This document shows, piece by piece, positions 17,099 through 28,460 of a stretch of 64,000 nt of DNA. The position numbers and the translations under genes are program-made. How positions within the stretch are numbered: position 1 is the stretch's first letter; each line of letters begins with the position of its first letter. This stretch comes from Pseudomonas putida (GTDB lineage: Bacteria; Pseudomonadota; Gammaproteobacteria; Pseudomonadales; Pseudomonadaceae), in assembly GCF_001636055.1 (NCBI RefSeq), contig NZ_CP011789.1:3596001-3660000 (forward strand), in the 5' to 3' direction. The notes beneath the pieces were generated by a model, which worked only from the letters and a program-made list of their open reading frames with translations, ran no database searches and was not told the DNA's origin.

Positions 17099-18592
17099 TT
17101 ACTGTTTGTCAGCCTCGGCGAAAGCCGGCCCCGCCTCCCAGCCGCCACCCAATGCCGCGATCAACTGCACACTGGCCACCAGGCGACCCTGCAGCAGATT
17201 CAGCACACTGCGCTCGTTACTCAGCGCTGTGGTCTGCACGTTCACCACGTCCAGGTAGCCGATCAGCCCGGCGCGGTACTGGTTCTCGGTCAGGCGCAAC
17301 GACTCGCGGGCAGCATCCAGCGCCTCCTGGCGGACCACGGCTTCGTCGGCATACACCTTCAGTTGCACCATGTAGTTCTCGACCTCCTTGAAGCCATCGA
17401 GCACGGTCTGCCGATACTGCGCCACGGTCTGGTCGTAGACCGCCACGGTGCGGTCCACCTCGGCGCTGCGCTTGCCGGCATCGAACAGGGTCAGCGCCAG
17501 TTGTGGCCCGACCGACCAGTAGCGGTTCGGCAGCTCGATCCAGTTGTTGAAGCTGCTGCTCGAATAGCCGCCGTTCATGCTCAACGACAGGTCGGGGAAA
17601 TAGGCTGCGCGCGACACACCAATGTTCGAGTTGGCCGCCATCACCTTGCGCTCCGCCGAGGCGATGTCCGGGCGGCGCTCCAGCAACTGCGACGGCAGGC
17701 TTACCGGGATCGGCGGCAGCGCCGGAATATCATTGCTGGCAGCCAGCGAGAACTCGGCAGGCGCCTTGCCCATGAGTACGGCGATGGCGTTTTCATACTG
17801 GGCGCGCTGCCAGGCCAGGTCGATCAGGTCGGCCTGGGTGCTCTTGAGCTGGGTACGCGCCTGAGCGACGGCATCGGGGCCGGCGACGCCTGCACGGTAC
17901 TGGTTCTGGTTCATTCGCAACGAGCGCTCGTAGGCGGCCACGGTGGCTTCGAGCAAGCGCTTCTGCTCGTCGATGACGCGCAGTTGCAGGTAGTTCTGCA
18001 CCAGCTCCGACTGTTGGCTCAGACGGATCGCCGCCATGTCGGCCAGGCTGGCCTCGGCGCTGGACTCATTGGCGTTCATGGTCTCGCGCAACTTGCCCCA
18101 GAGGTCGATCTCCCAGCTCACGCCCAACTGCGCGTTGTAGGTGTCGCGAATGCCGCTGCTGTTGTTCGACAGGCTGGAGCTGGAGCTGCCGGTGCCCTGG
18201 GCTGAACGGTTCTTGCTGGTGGTGAGGTTCAGCGACGGGAACAGCGAGGCGCGGCTGCTGCGTACCAGGGCCTGGGCCTGACGGTACTGCGCTTCGTACT
18301 GGGCAACCGTCTGGTTGCTGCGGTTGAGCTCCTCGACCAAAGCGTTCAAGCCCTTGTCGCCGTACAGCTCCCACCAGGCACCGCGGGCGATGGCATCCGA
18401 CGGGTTGGCCTGGGTCCAGCCCTCGGCCTGCTTGAACTGCGCCGGGCTGCTGACCTCCGGGCGATGATAATCCGGGCTCAGGGTACAGGCGCTGAGCATC
18501 GCCACGCACAGGCCGGCACCGAGCAGGCGCGAGCCACGGCCACGGGTCAGCAGTTGCAGGGCACGGTGCAGCGGGGTCTGGGCAAAGTTCAT
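17099..18592 (-). CDS. opmB: RND efflux outer-membrane lipoprotein (OprM/NodT family)
   Basis: 497 residues. The signal peptide ends in a lipobox (MLSAC). Two outer-membrane-factor repeats follow, with the usual internal duplication: EIDLWGKLR near the middle and ALTLFDAGKR in the second half, plus LLERRPDIASAERKVMAANSNIG. It forms the trimeric outer-membrane channel of the pump. Its ATG overlaps the stop of the upstream permease gene as ATGA, so it is translationally coupled as the last gene of the operon. The frame upstream to 18634 is not used. The name OpmB follows the muxABC-opmB layout. Confidence 0.88.
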   Translation of the reverse strand: MNFAQTPLHRALQLLTRGRGSRLLGAGLCVAMLSACTLSPDYHRPEVSSPAQFKQAEGWTQANPSDAIARGAWWELYGDKGLNALVEELNRSNQTVAQYEAQYRQAQALVRSSRASLFPSLNLTTSKNRSAQGTGSSSSSLSNNSSGIRDTYNAQLGVSWEIDLWGKLRETMNANESSAEASLADMAAIRLSQQSELVQNYLQLRVIDEQKRLLEATVAAYERSLRMNQNQYRAGVAGPDAVAQARTQLKSTQADLIDLAWQRAQYENAIAVLMGKAPAEFSLAASNDIPALPPIPVSLPSQLLERRPDIASAERKVMAANSNIGVSRAAYFPDLSLSMNGGYSSSSFNNWIELPNRYWSVGPQLALTLFDAGKRSAEVDRTVAVYDQTVAQYRQTVLDGFKEVENYMVQLKVYADEAVVRQEALDAARESLRLTENQYRAGLIGYLDVVNVQTTALSNERSVLNLLQGRLVASVQLIAALGGGWEAGPAFAEADKQ

Positions 18593-21500
18593 AGCGGGGT
18601 TTCCAGGGCGGCGTCGGTGCGCACGCCGCGCCAACGGTTGAAACGGTGGCGCGCGCGGTCCAGGTACAGGTAGACCACCGGCGTGGTGTAGAGGGTGAGG
18701 ATCTGGCTGAAGACCAGGCCACCGATGATGGTCAGGCCCAGCGGCTGACGCATTTCCGCGCCTTCGGCCTGGCTGAGCAGCAGCGGCAGCGCACCGAGGA
18801 TGGCAGCGATGGTGGTCATCAGGATCGGCCGCAGGCGCAGCAGGCAGGCGCGGCGGATCGACTCTTCCGGCGACAGGCCTTCGTTGCGTTCCAGTTGCAG
18901 GGCCAGGTCGATCATCAGAATGGCGTTCTTCTTCACCACCCCGATCAGCAGGAACAGGCCCAGCAACGAAATCAGGCTGAATTCCCCGCCGGTCAGGTAC
19001 AGCGTGAGCAGCGCACCGACGCCGGCCGAAGGCAGGGTCGAGAGGATCGTCAGCGGGTGGATGTAGCTTTCGTAGAGAATGCCCAGCACCAGGTACACCA
19101 GCACCAGGGCGCCGAGAATCATGAACGGCTGGCCTTCGGCGTTCTTGGTGAAGGCATCGGCGTCGCCACCGAGCTTGGCGATCACCGACTCGGGAAGGCC
19201 CAGCTTGGCCACCTCGCGCTCCAGCGCGGCCAGGGCCTGGTCGACGCTGTAGCCCTCGGCGACATCGAAGGAAATATCCTCGGACGCGAACTGCCCTTCG
19301 TGGCTGACACGGTCGTTGGCCAGGCTGTTCTCGTAGCGGGCGATGGTCGACAGCGGCACGCGCGCGCCATCGGTGGTAATCACCTGCACCTGCTCGAGCG
19401 TACTGGGGTCCCAGGCGTACTTGGGGTTGATCTCCATCACCACCTGATACTGGTTGAGGCTGTCGTAGATGGTCGAGATCTGCCGCTGGCTGTAGGCGTT
19501 GTTCAGGACTGCGGTGACCATGTCCATGTCGATGCCCAGGCGCTTGGCCTGGTCGCGATCGACCACCAGCGTCACCTGCTGGGTGCCGGCACCGTCACGG
19601 GCATCGATGGCGGTCAGCTCGGGCAGCTTGCGCAAGGCCGCAGCCACTTTCGGGAACCACTCGCGCAGGGCCGCCAGATCGCCGCTCTGCAGGGTGTAGA
19701 GGTATTGCGAGGTGCTCTGGTCACGGCCACCGCCACCGAGCTGCAGGTCCTGGTCGGCCATCAGATAGAGGCGTCCGCCCGGCACCTTGGGCAGCTCCTT
19801 GCGCAGCCGCTCGATGACCTTCTGGGCGTTTTCCTTGCGCTCGCCAATAGGCTTGAGGCGCACCAGCACGAAGGCATTGTTGGTGCCGCTGTTGCCACCG
19901 ATGAAGCCGGCAACGCTCTGTACCGCAGGGTCCTTGAGCAGCGCACGGCGGTAGGTTTCCATTTTCGGTTGCATCACGGTGAACGACAGGCCGTCATCAC
20001 CGCGCACGAAGCCTTGCAGCTGGCCAGTGTCCTGCTGTGGCATCAGGGTCTTGGGCACGATCACGTACAGGGCAACGTTGAGCACGATGGTCGCCAGCAG
20101 GCTGATCAGGGTCAGGCGCCGGTGGCGCAAGGCCCAGCCCAGACTCTTGTCGTACCCCTCGACCATGCGCTGGTGTACCCGGTCGCTCCAACGCTGCAGG
20201 CGCGTCTGGCCCTGTGGCGCATGGGGCTTGAGCCAGCGCGAGCAGAGCATCGGCGTGAGGGTCAGGGACACCAGCAGCGACACCAGGATCGCCGCCGCCA
20301 GGGTGATCGAGAACTCCTGGAACAACCCGCGCACGATGCCACCCATGAACAGGATGGAAACGAACACGGCCACCAGCGAAACGTTCATCGACAGCAGGGT
20401 GAAACCCACTTCCTTGGCGCCCAGGAACGCCGCGCGCATGGGCTTGGCGCCGTTCTCGATATGCCGGGAGATGTTCTCCAGCACCACGATGGCATCGTCC
20501 ACCACCAGGCCCGTGGCCAGGATCAGCGCCATCAGCGACAGGTTGTTCAGCGAGAAGCCGCACAGGTACATCACCGCAAAGGTGCCCACCAGCGACACCG
20601 GCACAGCGAGGCTCGGGATCAGCGAGGCGCGCAGGTTGCCGAGGAACAGGTAGACCACCAGGATCACCAGCACCACGGCGATCAGCAGGGTGTGCTCGGC
20701 TTCCTTGAGCGTGGCCTTGATCACTGGCGAGCGGTCCATGGCGATGTTGAGCTTGACGCTGGCCGGCAGCAGCGACTGCAGGGCCGGAAGCTGGTCCTTG
20801 ATCTGTTGCACGGTCTGGATGATGTTGGCGTTTGTCTGGCGGTTGACCACCAGCAGCACCGCCGCATCGTCGTTGAAGAAGCCGCTGTTGTAGCGGTTCT
20901 CGACGCCGTCGCTGACCTTGGCCACATCGGCCAGGCGCAGGATCGCACCGTTCTGCTGGCGGATCACCAGCGGCTTGTAGTCATCGGCCTTTTCCAGCTG
21001 GTCGTTGGCGCGTACCTGCCAGTTGCGTTCGGCGTCCTCGACGAAGCCCATGGGCCGACGCTGGTTGGCGTTGGCCACTGCGGTGCGTACATCGTCCAGG
21101 GCCAGGCCGTACTGATTGAGCAGTTGCGGCTCGAGTTCGATGCGCACGGCCGGCAGCGAACTGCCACCGATCTGCACCTCCCCTACCCCGGCGACCTGCG
21201 ACAGGCTCTGCGAGAGGATGGTGTCGGCAAGGTCGTACAGCTGCCCTTTGGACAATACGTCCGAGGTCAGCGACAGCACCATGATCGGCGCCTGCGACGG
21301 GTTGACCTTCTTGTAGGTCGGCATGCTGCGCATACCACTGGGCAACAGGTTGCGGGTAGCGTTGATCGCAGCCTGCACCTCGCGCGCGGCACCGTCGATG
21401 TCGCGCCCCAGGTCGAAGCCGATGATCACCCGCGTCGAGCCCTGGCTGGAGCTACTGGTCAGGGTGCTGACCCCGGCGATGCTGCCCAGCTTGCGCTCCA

Positions 21501-21699
21501 GCGGCGTTGCCACAGTCGAGGCCATCACCTCGGGGCTCGCACCCGGCAGGCTGGCCTGCACCACGATCACCGGGAAGTCCATCTGTGGCAGCGGCGACAC
21601 TGGCAGCAACCCGAAGCTGACACCGCCCAGCAGCATGATCGCCAGGCTCAGCAGCATGGTCGCTACTGGCCTGCGAATGAACGGACCGGAAAGGTTCAT
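18589..21699 (-). CDS. muxC: RND multidrug efflux permease, MdtC/MuxC type
   Basis: 1036 residues with twelve membrane helices and two large periplasmic loops. Transmembrane helix 4 has the proton-relay pair in [17 protein letters not shown]. The start [17 protein letters not shown] is typical of the second permease of MdtBC/MuxBC heteromers. It overlaps both neighbours by ATGA. It should work with MuxB as a mixed trimer, drawing drugs from the periplasm and inner membrane. Confidence 0.92.
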   Translation of the reverse strand: MNLSGPFIRRPVATMLLSLAIMLLGGVSFGLLPVSPLPQMDFPVIVVQASLPGASPEVMASTVATPLERKLGSIAGVSTLTSSSSQGSTRVIIGFDLGRDIDGAAREVQAAINATRNLLPSGMRSMPTYKKVNPSQAPIMVLSLTSDVLSKGQLYDLADTILSQSLSQVAGVGEVQIGGSSLPAVRIELEPQLLNQYGLALDDVRTAVANANQRRPMGFVEDAERNWQVRANDQLEKADDYKPLVIRQQNGAILRLADVAKVSDGVENRYNSGFFNDDAAVLLVVNRQTNANIIQTVQQIKDQLPALQSLLPASVKLNIAMDRSPVIKATLKEAEHTLLIAVVLVILVVYLFLGNLRASLIPSLAVPVSLVGTFAVMYLCGFSLNNLSLMALILATGLVVDDAIVVLENISRHIENGAKPMRAAFLGAKEVGFTLLSMNVSLVAVFVSILFMGGIVRGLFQEFSITLAAAILVSLLVSLTLTPMLCSRWLKPHAPQGQTRLQRWSDRVHQRMVEGYDKSLGWALRHRRLTLISLLATIVLNVALYVIVPKTLMPQQDTGQLQGFVRGDDGLSFTVMQPKMETYRRALLKDPAVQSVAGFIGGNSGTNNAFVLVRLKPIGERKENAQKVIERLRKELPKVPGGRLYLMADQDLQLGGGGRDQSTSQYLYTLQSGDLAALREWFPKVAAALRKLPELTAIDARDGAGTQQVTLVVDRDQAKRLGIDMDMVTAVLNNAYSQRQISTIYDSLNQYQVVMEINPKYAWDPSTLEQVQVITTDGARVPLSTIARYENSLANDRVSHEGQFASEDISFDVAEGYSVDQALAALEREVAKLGLPESVIAKLGGDADAFTKNAEGQPFMILGALVLVYLVLGILYESYIHPLTILSTLPSAGVGALLTLYLTGGEFSLISLLGLFLLIGVVKKNAILMIDLALQLERNEGLSPEESIRRACLLRLRPILMTTIAAILGALPLLLSQAEGAEMRQPLGLTIIGGLVFSQILTLYTTPVVYLYLDRARHRFNRWRGVRTDAALETPL

Positions 21700-24600
21700 G
21701 CCTCGGCCTGCGCGGTGTCGTCAGCCGGGCGCCAGCGGCGCGCCAGACGGTCGAAGTACAGGTAGATGACCGGCGTGGTGAACAGCGTCAGCACCTGGCT
21801 GACCAGCAGCCCGCCCACCATCACCAGGCCCAGCGGCTGGCGCAGTTCGGCACCGGAGCCCGTGGCGAGCATCAGCGGCAAGGCACCGAACAGCGCCGCC
21901 AGGGTGGTCATCAGGATCGGCCGGAAACGCAGCAGCGCCGCCTGGTAGATCGCCTCATGCGGCGTCATGCCCTGGTGACGCTCGGCCTCGAGGGCGAAAT
22001 CGATCATCATGATCGCGTTCTTCTTGACGATACCGATCAGCAGGATGATACCGATGATGGCGATCATCCCCAGATCGTTGCCGCTGAGCAGCAGCGCCAG
22101 CAAGGCGCCCACTGCCGCCGACGGCAGGGTCGAGAGGATGGTCACCGGGTGGATGTAGCTCTCGTAGAGCACGCCGAGCACGATGTACATGGTCACCACG
22201 GCGGCGAGGATCAGCAGCAAGGTGCTCGACAGCGAGGCCTGGAAGGCTTCGGCGGCGCCCTGGAAGCGGGTCTGCACGCCCAACGGCATGCCAATGTCCT
22301 GCTGCACCTGCTCGATCACCTGCACCGCTTCGCCCAACGACACGCCCTGGCCGAGGTTGAAGGACATCATCACGGCGGGGAACTGGCCGATGTGCGAAAT
22401 GGCCAACTGTGCCTGGCGCTGTTCGATGCGCGCCAGCGCCGAGAGGCGAACCTGGCCGCCATCGGTGGCCTTGACGTGGATCGACTCCAGCGCCTGCGGA
22501 CCAATGCTGGCCGCTGCCTGCGACTGCAGCACCACGCGGTACTGGCTGGCCTGGGTGTAGATGGTCGAGATCTGCCGCTGGCCGAAGGCGTCGTACAGGG
22601 CGTTGGTGATCTGCGCGACGGTGATGCCCAGGCGGCTGGCCATGTCGCGGTCGATCACCAGGTACACCTGCAGGCCTTTGTCCTGCAGGTCGCTGGCAAC
22701 GTCGGTGAGCTCAGGGCGCTGTTGCAGGGCATGGACCAGCTTGCCGCTCCACTCGGCGAGCATGTCCGGGTCAGGCGAGGACAGGCTGAACTGGTACTGG
22801 GTGCGGCTGACCCGGTCCTCGATGCTCAGGTCCTGTACCGGCTGCATGAACAGGCGAATACCCACCAGCCGGTCGAGCTGCGGCTGCAGGCGGCTGATCA
22901 CCTGGCTGGCCGTGACATCACGTTCGGCATGGGGCTTGAGGTTGATCAGCAGGCGTCCGCTGTTGAGCGTGGCGTTGTCACCGTCCACCCCAATGTACGA
23001 AGACAGGCTCTGTACCGCCGGGTCCTGCAGGATCACCTTGCTCAGCGCCTGCTGGCGCTCGCTCATGGCGTTGAACGAGATGGATTGCGGGGCTTCGGAA
23101 ATGCCCTGGATCACCCCGGTGTCCTGCACCGGGAAGAAGCCCTTGGGCACGATGATGTAGAGGAACACCGTCAGCGCCAGCGAGGCCACCGCCACCAGCA
23201 AGGTCAGCGGCTGGTGCTTGAGCACCCAGGTCAGGGCGTGGCTGTAGCGTTCGATCAGCCAGTCGATCCAGGCACCGCTGGCGCGGTAGAAACGGCTCTG
23301 CTCCTCTTCCTTGGGTTCACGCTTGAGCAAACGCGCGCACATCATCGGCGTGAGCGTGAGCGATACCACCAGCGAAATCAGGATAGCCACCGCCAGGGTG
23401 ATGGCGAACTCGCGGAACAGCCGGCCGACGACATCGGCCATGAACAGCAGCGGGATCAGCACGGCGATCAGCGAGAAGGTCAACGAAATCAGGGTGAAGC
23501 CGATCTGCCGGGCGCCTTTGAGCGCCGCCTGCATCGGCGTTTCGCCTTCTTCGATGTGCCGGGAAATGTTCTCCAGCATGACGATGGCGTCGTCCACCAC
23601 GAAACCCGTGGCGATGGTCAGGGCCATCAAGGTCAGGTTGTTGATCGAAAAGCCGGCCAGGTACATCACACCGAAGGTGCCGATCAGCGACAGCGGTACG
23701 GCGATCGACGGAATGATGGTGGCGCTGACCCGACGCAGGAAGACGAAGGTCACCATCACCACCAGGGCGATGGCGAACAGCAGCTCGTGCTGCACATCGC
23801 GCACCGCAGCGCGGATGGTCTGGGTACGGTCGGTGAGCACGCTGACGTCGAGGCCGGCCGGCAGGTTGTCGGTGATCGACGGCAGCATCTGCTTGATGCG
23901 GTCGACCACTTCGATGACATTGGCGCCGGGCTGGCGCTGGATGTTCAGCAGCACCGCGTGGTTTTCGTTGGCCCAGGCCGCCAGCCGTTCGTTCTCGGCA
24001 CCGTCGACGATCTCGGCAACGTCCTTCAGGCGCAGCGGTGCGCCGTTGTTGTACTTGAGGATCAGGTTGGCGTATTCGTCGGGCGAACGCAGCTGGTCGT
24101 TGGCATCGAGCATCGACACCCGGGTCGGGCCATCGAAGTTGCCCTTGGGCTGGTTGACGTTGGAGGCGCCGATCAAAGTGCGTACATCGTCCAGGTTCAG
24201 GCCGTTGGCGGCCAGGGCATCGACATTGACCTTGATCCGCACAGCCTGGCGCTGGCCGCCGGCGATGCTGACCATGCCGACACCGCTGATCTGGGCGATC
24301 TTCTGCGCCACGCGGGTGTCGACCAAGTCGTTAAGCTTTGGCAGTGGCAGGGTGCCGGAGCTGATGGCCAGGGTCAGCACCGGGGTATCGGCGGGGTTGA
24401 CCTTGTTGTACACCGGCGGCGCCGGCAGGTCGCTGGGCAGCAGGTTGCTGGCGGCGTTGATCGCAGCCTGGACCTGTTGCTCGGCGACATCCATGTTCAT
24501 GTCCAGGTTGAAGCGCAGGGTCAGCACCGAAGCGCCGCCCGAACTGGTCGAGGCCATCTGGCTGAGGCCCGGCATCTGGCCGAACTGGCGCTCCAGCGGC

Positions 24601-24794
24601 GCAGTGACCGCGCTGGTCATCACCTGAGGGCTGGCGCCCGGGTAGAGGGTCATGACACGGATGGTCGGGTAATCGACCTGGGGCAAGGCCGCCACCGGCA
24701 ACATCTTGTAGGCGATCAGGCCGGCCAGGACGATGGCCAGCATGCTCAGCGTGGTGGCGACCGGGCGCAGGATGAACAGCCGCGAGATGTTCAT
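21696..24794 (-). CDS. muxB: RND multidrug efflux permease, MdtB/MuxB type
   Basis: 1032 residues with the same architecture as the neighbouring permease. It starts [19 protein letters not shown]. The helix-4 acidic pair is in [17 protein letters not shown]. Two permeases in tandem after one fusion protein is the hallmark of the MdtABC/MuxABC class, where both are needed for a functional heteromer. Start and stop overlap the neighbours by four bases. Confidence 0.92.
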   Translation of the reverse strand: MNISRLFILRPVATTLSMLAIVLAGLIAYKMLPVAALPQVDYPTIRVMTLYPGASPQVMTSAVTAPLERQFGQMPGLSQMASTSSGGASVLTLRFNLDMNMDVAEQQVQAAINAASNLLPSDLPAPPVYNKVNPADTPVLTLAISSGTLPLPKLNDLVDTRVAQKIAQISGVGMVSIAGGQRQAVRIKVNVDALAANGLNLDDVRTLIGASNVNQPKGNFDGPTRVSMLDANDQLRSPDEYANLILKYNNGAPLRLKDVAEIVDGAENERLAAWANENHAVLLNIQRQPGANVIEVVDRIKQMLPSITDNLPAGLDVSVLTDRTQTIRAAVRDVQHELLFAIALVVMVTFVFLRRVSATIIPSIAVPLSLIGTFGVMYLAGFSINNLTLMALTIATGFVVDDAIVMLENISRHIEEGETPMQAALKGARQIGFTLISLTFSLIAVLIPLLFMADVVGRLFREFAITLAVAILISLVVSLTLTPMMCARLLKREPKEEEQSRFYRASGAWIDWLIERYSHALTWVLKHQPLTLLVAVASLALTVFLYIIVPKGFFPVQDTGVIQGISEAPQSISFNAMSERQQALSKVILQDPAVQSLSSYIGVDGDNATLNSGRLLINLKPHAERDVTASQVISRLQPQLDRLVGIRLFMQPVQDLSIEDRVSRTQYQFSLSSPDPDMLAEWSGKLVHALQQRPELTDVASDLQDKGLQVYLVIDRDMASRLGITVAQITNALYDAFGQRQISTIYTQASQYRVVLQSQAAASIGPQALESIHVKATDGGQVRLSALARIEQRQAQLAISHIGQFPAVMMSFNLGQGVSLGEAVQVIEQVQQDIGMPLGVQTRFQGAAEAFQASLSSTLLLILAAVVTMYIVLGVLYESYIHPVTILSTLPSAAVGALLALLLSGNDLGMIAIIGIILLIGIVKKNAIMMIDFALEAERHQGMTPHEAIYQAALLRFRPILMTTLAALFGALPLMLATGSGAELRQPLGLVMVGGLLVSQVLTLFTTPVIYLYFDRLARRWRPADDTAQAEA

Positions 24795-26062
24795 GCGCCC
24801 GCCTTGCTCGACTCACCGGTCTGGGCCGAACCTTTGGCTTCCTGGCCTTGCAGGTGCTGGCCAGGGGTGGTCGGGACTTGCGAGCTGTCTTCGACCACCT
24901 CGACCTGGGTGCCCTCGCGCAGGCGGTCGGTGCCTTCGAGCACCAGACGCTCGCCAGCCTTCAGGCCCTCCAGGATCACACTGTTCTCGCCGTCGCTGGC
25001 GCCGACCTTGAGCTTGCGCACATTGACCTTGTTCTCGCCGTTGACCACATAGGCGAAGGTGCCGTCGTTGCCGAACTGGATCGCCGCCGCCGGGGCCAGC
25101 ACCACCTGCTTGAGGGTGTCGGCCAGCAGGCGCACGTTGACGAACTGGTTGGGGAACAGGGCGAGGTCCTTGTTCTCGAAGAAACCCTTGAACTTCAGGG
25201 TGCCGGTGGTGGTGTCGATCTGGTTGTCGAGGCTGCCGAGCACGCCGGTGGCCTGCAGCTTGCTGTCGCCACGGTCCCAGGCTTCGACCGGCAGGCGCGC
25301 GCCGCTGCGGTAGCGCTCGAGCACCGTGGACAGCTCGGTTTCCGGGAGGGTGAAGGCGACGTTGATCGGCTCGGTCTGGGTGATCACCACCAGCGCCGTG
25401 GTGTCGTTGGCTGCCACCAGGTTACCCAGGTCGAGCTGGCGCAGCCCCAGGCGACCGCTGATCGGTGCACGGATCTGGGTGAATTCGAGGTTCAGGCGCG
25501 CGTCATTGACTGCCGCCTGGTTGGTCTTGACCAGCCCCTGGAACTGCGCCACCTGAGCCTCGGCGGTGTCCAGGGTCTGCTTGGCGATGCTGTCTTCGGC
25601 ATACAGGCCTTTATAGCGGGCCAGGTCGACCTGAGCGTTCTTCAACTGCGCCTGGTTCTGCGCCAGGGTGCCCTCTGCCTGCTGAAGGGCGATACGGTAC
25701 GAACGCGGGTCGATTTCCGCCAGCAGGTCGCCAGCCTTGACCTGCTGCCCTTCCTTGAAGTGGATCTTGACCAACTCACCCGCCACCCGGCTGCGAACAT
25801 TGACCGTGTTGGTCGCCGTCACCGTACCCAGCGCCTTGTAGTAGAGCGGGAAGTCGCCGACCCGCACCGGCTCGACGCGCACCGGCACCGGGTCGCTGGA
25901 GGCACCAAAGCCTGGGCGCCCGCCTTTGCCCATGCGCACGCCCTGCTCCTTGTGCGTCGGGGCAGCGGCAGGCCACAGCCACCAGGCCAGCAAGGCCACC
26001 AGCAGCAGGATCAGCAGGCCGAACAGCCAGCGACGGGGAGAACGGGAGGCAGAAGCTTGCAT
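24791..26062 (-). CDS. muxA: RND periplasmic adaptor (membrane fusion protein), MdtA/MuxA type
   Basis: 423 residues. One N-terminal membrane anchor ([19 protein letters not shown]) is followed by the barrel-sandwich hybrid ([20 protein letters not shown]), an alpha-hairpin (about 120-190), a beta-barrel and a membrane-proximal domain. The C-terminal 30 residues are polar and disordered. It links the permeases to the outer-membrane channel. It is the first gene of the four-gene operon; the upstream 140 bases carry a striking inverted repeat with a direct repeat inside it. The AAGG ribosome-binding site is weak and distant. Confidence 0.92.
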   Translation of the reverse strand: MQASASRSPRRWLFGLLILLLVALLAWWLWPAAAPTHKEQGVRMGKGGRPGFGASSDPVPVRVEPVRVGDFPLYYKALGTVTATNTVNVRSRVAGELVKIHFKEGQQVKAGDLLAEIDPRSYRIALQQAEGTLAQNQAQLKNAQVDLARYKGLYAEDSIAKQTLDTAEAQVAQFQGLVKTNQAAVNDARLNLEFTQIRAPISGRLGLRQLDLGNLVAANDTTALVVITQTEPINVAFTLPETELSTVLERYRSGARLPVEAWDRGDSKLQATGVLGSLDNQIDTTTGTLKFKGFFENKDLALFPNQFVNVRLLADTLKQVVLAPAAAIQFGNDGTFAYVVNGENKVNVRKLKVGASDGENSVILEGLKAGERLVLEGTDRLREGTQVEVVEDSSQVPTTPGQHLQGQEAKGSAQTGESSKAGA

Positions 26063-26122
26063 GGGTTGAACGAACCTTGTTCAGAGAATGGCGACTGGGG
26101 AGGTTTGAACGATAAGCACTGG

Positions 26123-26184
26123 CATCGTTTTAGCAAAGGGCCTTTACCAGGCATTTACCATTGGCTGACGTTGCTAAAACGATG
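26123..26184. promoter_or_regulatory. Putative muxA operator: 14-bp inverted repeat enclosing a 7-4-7 direct repeat
   Basis: CATCGTTTTAGCAA (26123-26136) and its exact reverse complement (26171-26184) flank a 34-nt spacer. Inside the spacer, TTTACCA occurs at 26143-26149 and 26154-26160. These are direct repeats 11 bp apart, the geometry used by OmpR/PhoB-type response regulators. The element lies 61-122 nt upstream of muxA. The regulator is unknown. Confidence 0.55.
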
Positions 26185-26190
26185 AACTTT

Positions 26191-26222
26191 AAATGAAAAC
26201 GGCCCGGAATGGCTTCCGGGCC
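26191..26222 (-). terminator. Intrinsic terminator of tpx
   Basis: GGCCCGGAA and TTCCGGGCC form a 9-bp perfect stem with a 4-nt loop (26201-26222). On the minus strand it is followed by GTTTTCATTT. It lies about 55 nt after the tpx stop. Confidence 0.75.
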
Positions 26223-26275
26223 GGCGTAACAGTGTGTAAACCGCCAGGGCCGCGGGGCGACCCTCTGGCCAGCGT

Positions 26276-26776
26276 TTACTTCAGGACAGCCAGAGCCGCC
26301 TCGTAGTTCGGCTCGTCGGCAATTTCCCCGACCAGCTCGGCGTGCAGCACCTTGTCGTTTTCATCCAGCACCACCACGGCGCGGGCGGTCAGGCCGGCCA
26401 GCGGGCCGTCGGCGATGGCAACGCCGTAGTTCTCGATGAACTCACGACCACGCAGGGTCGACAGGTTCTTTACATTCTCCAGGCCTTCGGCGCCGCAGAA
26501 GCGGGCCTGGGCGAACGGCAGGTCGGCCGAGATGCACAGCACCACGGTGTTGGTCAGGTCATTGGCCTGGGCATTGAACTTGCGCACCGAGGTGGCGCAG
26601 GTCGGGGTGTCGACGCTCGGGAAGATGTTCAGCACCTTGCGCTTGCCGGCATAGTCCTTCAGCGACTTGTCGGCCAGGCCTTCGCCGACCAGGGAAAAGG
26701 CAGGCGCCTGGGCACCGACCTTGGGCAGCTCGCCCTTGACCTGAACCGGGTTGCCTTTGAGAGTCACTTGAGCCAT
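26276..26776 (-). CDS. tpx: Thiol peroxidase (atypical 2-Cys peroxiredoxin)
   Basis: 166 residues. The peroxidatic C60 lies in [10 protein letters not shown] and the resolving C94 in ARFCGAEGL, in the same spacing as E. coli Tpx. It reduces lipid hydroperoxides and H2O2 using thioredoxin, in the cytoplasm or periplasmic face. AAGGAT lies 8 nt upstream of the ATG. It is a single gene with its own terminator, next to but not part of the mux operon. Confidence 0.96.
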   Translation of the reverse strand: MAQVTLKGNPVQVKGELPKVGAQAPAFSLVGEGLADKSLKDYAGKRKVLNIFPSVDTPTCATSVRKFNAQANDLTNTVVLCISADLPFAQARFCGAEGLENVKNLSTLRGREFIENYGVAIADGPLAGLTARAVVVLDENDKVLHAELVGEIADEPNYEAALAVLK

Positions 26777-26900
26777 GGCAGAAATCCTTATACGGGGTTT
26801 GAAAAGGATTCCGAGTTAATCGCTTTTAGCGCCGGGCTGCAAGCTTAGAGCAACAGGCAGGCGCGGATTGCCGCGCGCCCGCCTGCGCTGTGCAACGGCC

Positions 26901-28181
26901 TCAGTTCAGCAGGCCGTAGACCACCGAGCTCAGGGCCACCAGGCCGATCACCAGGACGAAGAGGTTGGACATCGCGCCGCTGTACTTGCGCATCGACGGC
27001 ACACGGCGGATGGCGTACATCGGCATCAGGAACAGCAGCACCGCGAGGATCGGCCCGCCCAGCGACTCGATCATGCCCAGAATGCTCGGATTGAGCGTGG
27101 CGACGATCCAGCACACCACCAGCATCAGTGCCGCGACCACGCGGTCCAGGGCCTTGGCGCCCGGGCGCAGGCCGGTCTTGACGATGATGCCCTTGAGGCC
27201 TTCGCTGGCACCGATGTAGTGGCCCAGGAACGACTTGGCAATCGCGACAAAAGCGATCAGCGGCGCAGCAAAGGCGATGGCCGGATTGCTGAAGTGGTTG
27301 GCCAGGTACGACAGGATCGACAGGTTCTGCGCCTTGGCCTCGGCCAGTTGCGCGCTGCTCAGGGTCAGTACGCAACTGAACACGAAGAACAGCACCATCA
27401 CCACCATCAGCAGGTGGGCACGGGCCAGGATCTGCCCGCTGCGCTCATCGGCATGATCGCCATAGCGACGCTTCTGGTCGACCGCGAAGGCCGAGATGAT
27501 CGGCGAGTGATTGAACGAGAACACCATTACAGGGATCGCCAGCCACAGGGTGTGCACGAACGCCGAGCCAGACGGCAACTGGCCAGCCGTATCGAGAATG
27601 CCACCATTCCAGTGCGGCACCAGGTACAGGGCCAGCAGCGCCAGGGCGACGATGAAGGGATACACCAGCAGGCTCATGACCTTGACCGTGGCCTGCTCAC
27701 CGCAGCGCACGATGGCCAGCAGGCCGAGGATCAGCACGAACGAGAGGATCGCCCGGGGCGGTGGCGTCATGTGCAACTGGTGCTCCATGAAGCTTGCGAC
27801 CGTGTTGGTCAGCGCCACGCTGTAGATCAGCAGGATCGGGAAGATGGCAAAGAAATACAGCACGGTGATCAGCGCACCGGCAGTGATGCCGAAATGCTCC
27901 TCGACCACCTCGGTGATATCGCCGCCCTTGCTGCCGGACAGCACGAAGCGGGTCAGCGCACGGTGTGCGTAGTAGGTCATGGGGAAGGCCAGCACGGCCA
28001 GGATCAGCAGCGGCCAGAAACCGCCGAGGCCGGCGTTGATCGGCAGGAACAGCGTACCTGCGCCGATGGCCGTGCCGAACAGGCCCAGCATCCAGGTGGT
28101 GTCTTGACGCGACCAGCTACCGAGGGTGGCTTGTTGGGTCGATTCGAAGCGTTGTTCAACGCTTTGGGCCTGCTCATTCAT
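26901..28181 (-). CDS. HAAAP-family amino acid transporter (SdaC/serine-type)
   Basis: 426 residues with about eleven membrane helices. Family features are GLFGTAIGAGTLFLPINAG in helix 1 and FSFNHSPIISAF in the middle. It resembles SdaC/DlsT-type proton- or sodium-coupled serine/threonine permeases. ATG 28181 (MNEQAQSVEQRF) is chosen; the 33 residues upstream in the same frame look non-coding. It lies behind the aminotransferase gene on the same strand but 280 nt away across a REP pair, so it is probably separately transcribed. The exact amino acid is inferred. Confidence 0.87.
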   Translation of the reverse strand: MNEQAQSVEQRFESTQQATLGSWSRQDTTWMLGLFGTAIGAGTLFLPINAGLGGFWPLLILAVLAFPMTYYAHRALTRFVLSGSKGGDITEVVEEHFGITAGALITVLYFFAIFPILLIYSVALTNTVASFMEHQLHMTPPPRAILSFVLILGLLAIVRCGEQATVKVMSLLVYPFIVALALLALYLVPHWNGGILDTAGQLPSGSAFVHTLWLAIPVMVFSFNHSPIISAFAVDQKRRYGDHADERSGQILARAHLLMVVMVLFFVFSCVLTLSSAQLAEAKAQNLSILSYLANHFSNPAIAFAAPLIAFVAIAKSFLGHYIGASEGLKGIIVKTGLRPGAKALDRVVAALMLVVCWIVATLNPSILGMIESLGGPILAVLLFLMPMYAIRRVPSMRKYSGAMSNLFVLVIGLVALSSVVYGLLN

Positions 28182-28349
28182 TCCGGGTGCAACTCCACTC
28201 GCAAGACTGCAACAGGCTGAGAGTGGCGAAATAGAAGCCTCTCGCCACCTCAACCGAAAAAGAGGGGCGCGATTGTGCACTGAATAGGTGCTGTTGCGAA
28301 GCCCCGTCCGAGGGACGGCACCTGTTTTGGGAAAAGGAAGCGGATGATG

Positions 28350-28437
28350 GTGGGAGCGGCGGTTCGCCGCTGCGACTTGCCCGCGAAGGCGTCGGTAATC
28401 TCACGTCTTCATTCGCGGGCAAGCCCGCTCCCACAGC
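28350..28437. repeat. REP pair (inverted)
   Basis: TGGGAGCGG ... CTTGCCCGCGAA faces TTCGCGGGCAAGCCCGCTCC; the arms are imperfect because the left copy has an insert. It lies between the aminotransferase stop and the HAAAP gene start. Same family as the repeats at 47298, 56854 and 62091. Confidence 0.7.
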
Positions 28438-28460
28438 CCAGGCATGCCTGGGCCGGCGGA

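Noticed and set aside
18646-25052. Very long open frames on the plus strand opposite muxC (18646-21765) and muxB (21957-25052)
   Set aside because: They are antisense frames of GC-rich permease genes. The translations are rich in His, Gln and Arg without domains, while the minus strand gives clear RND permeases.
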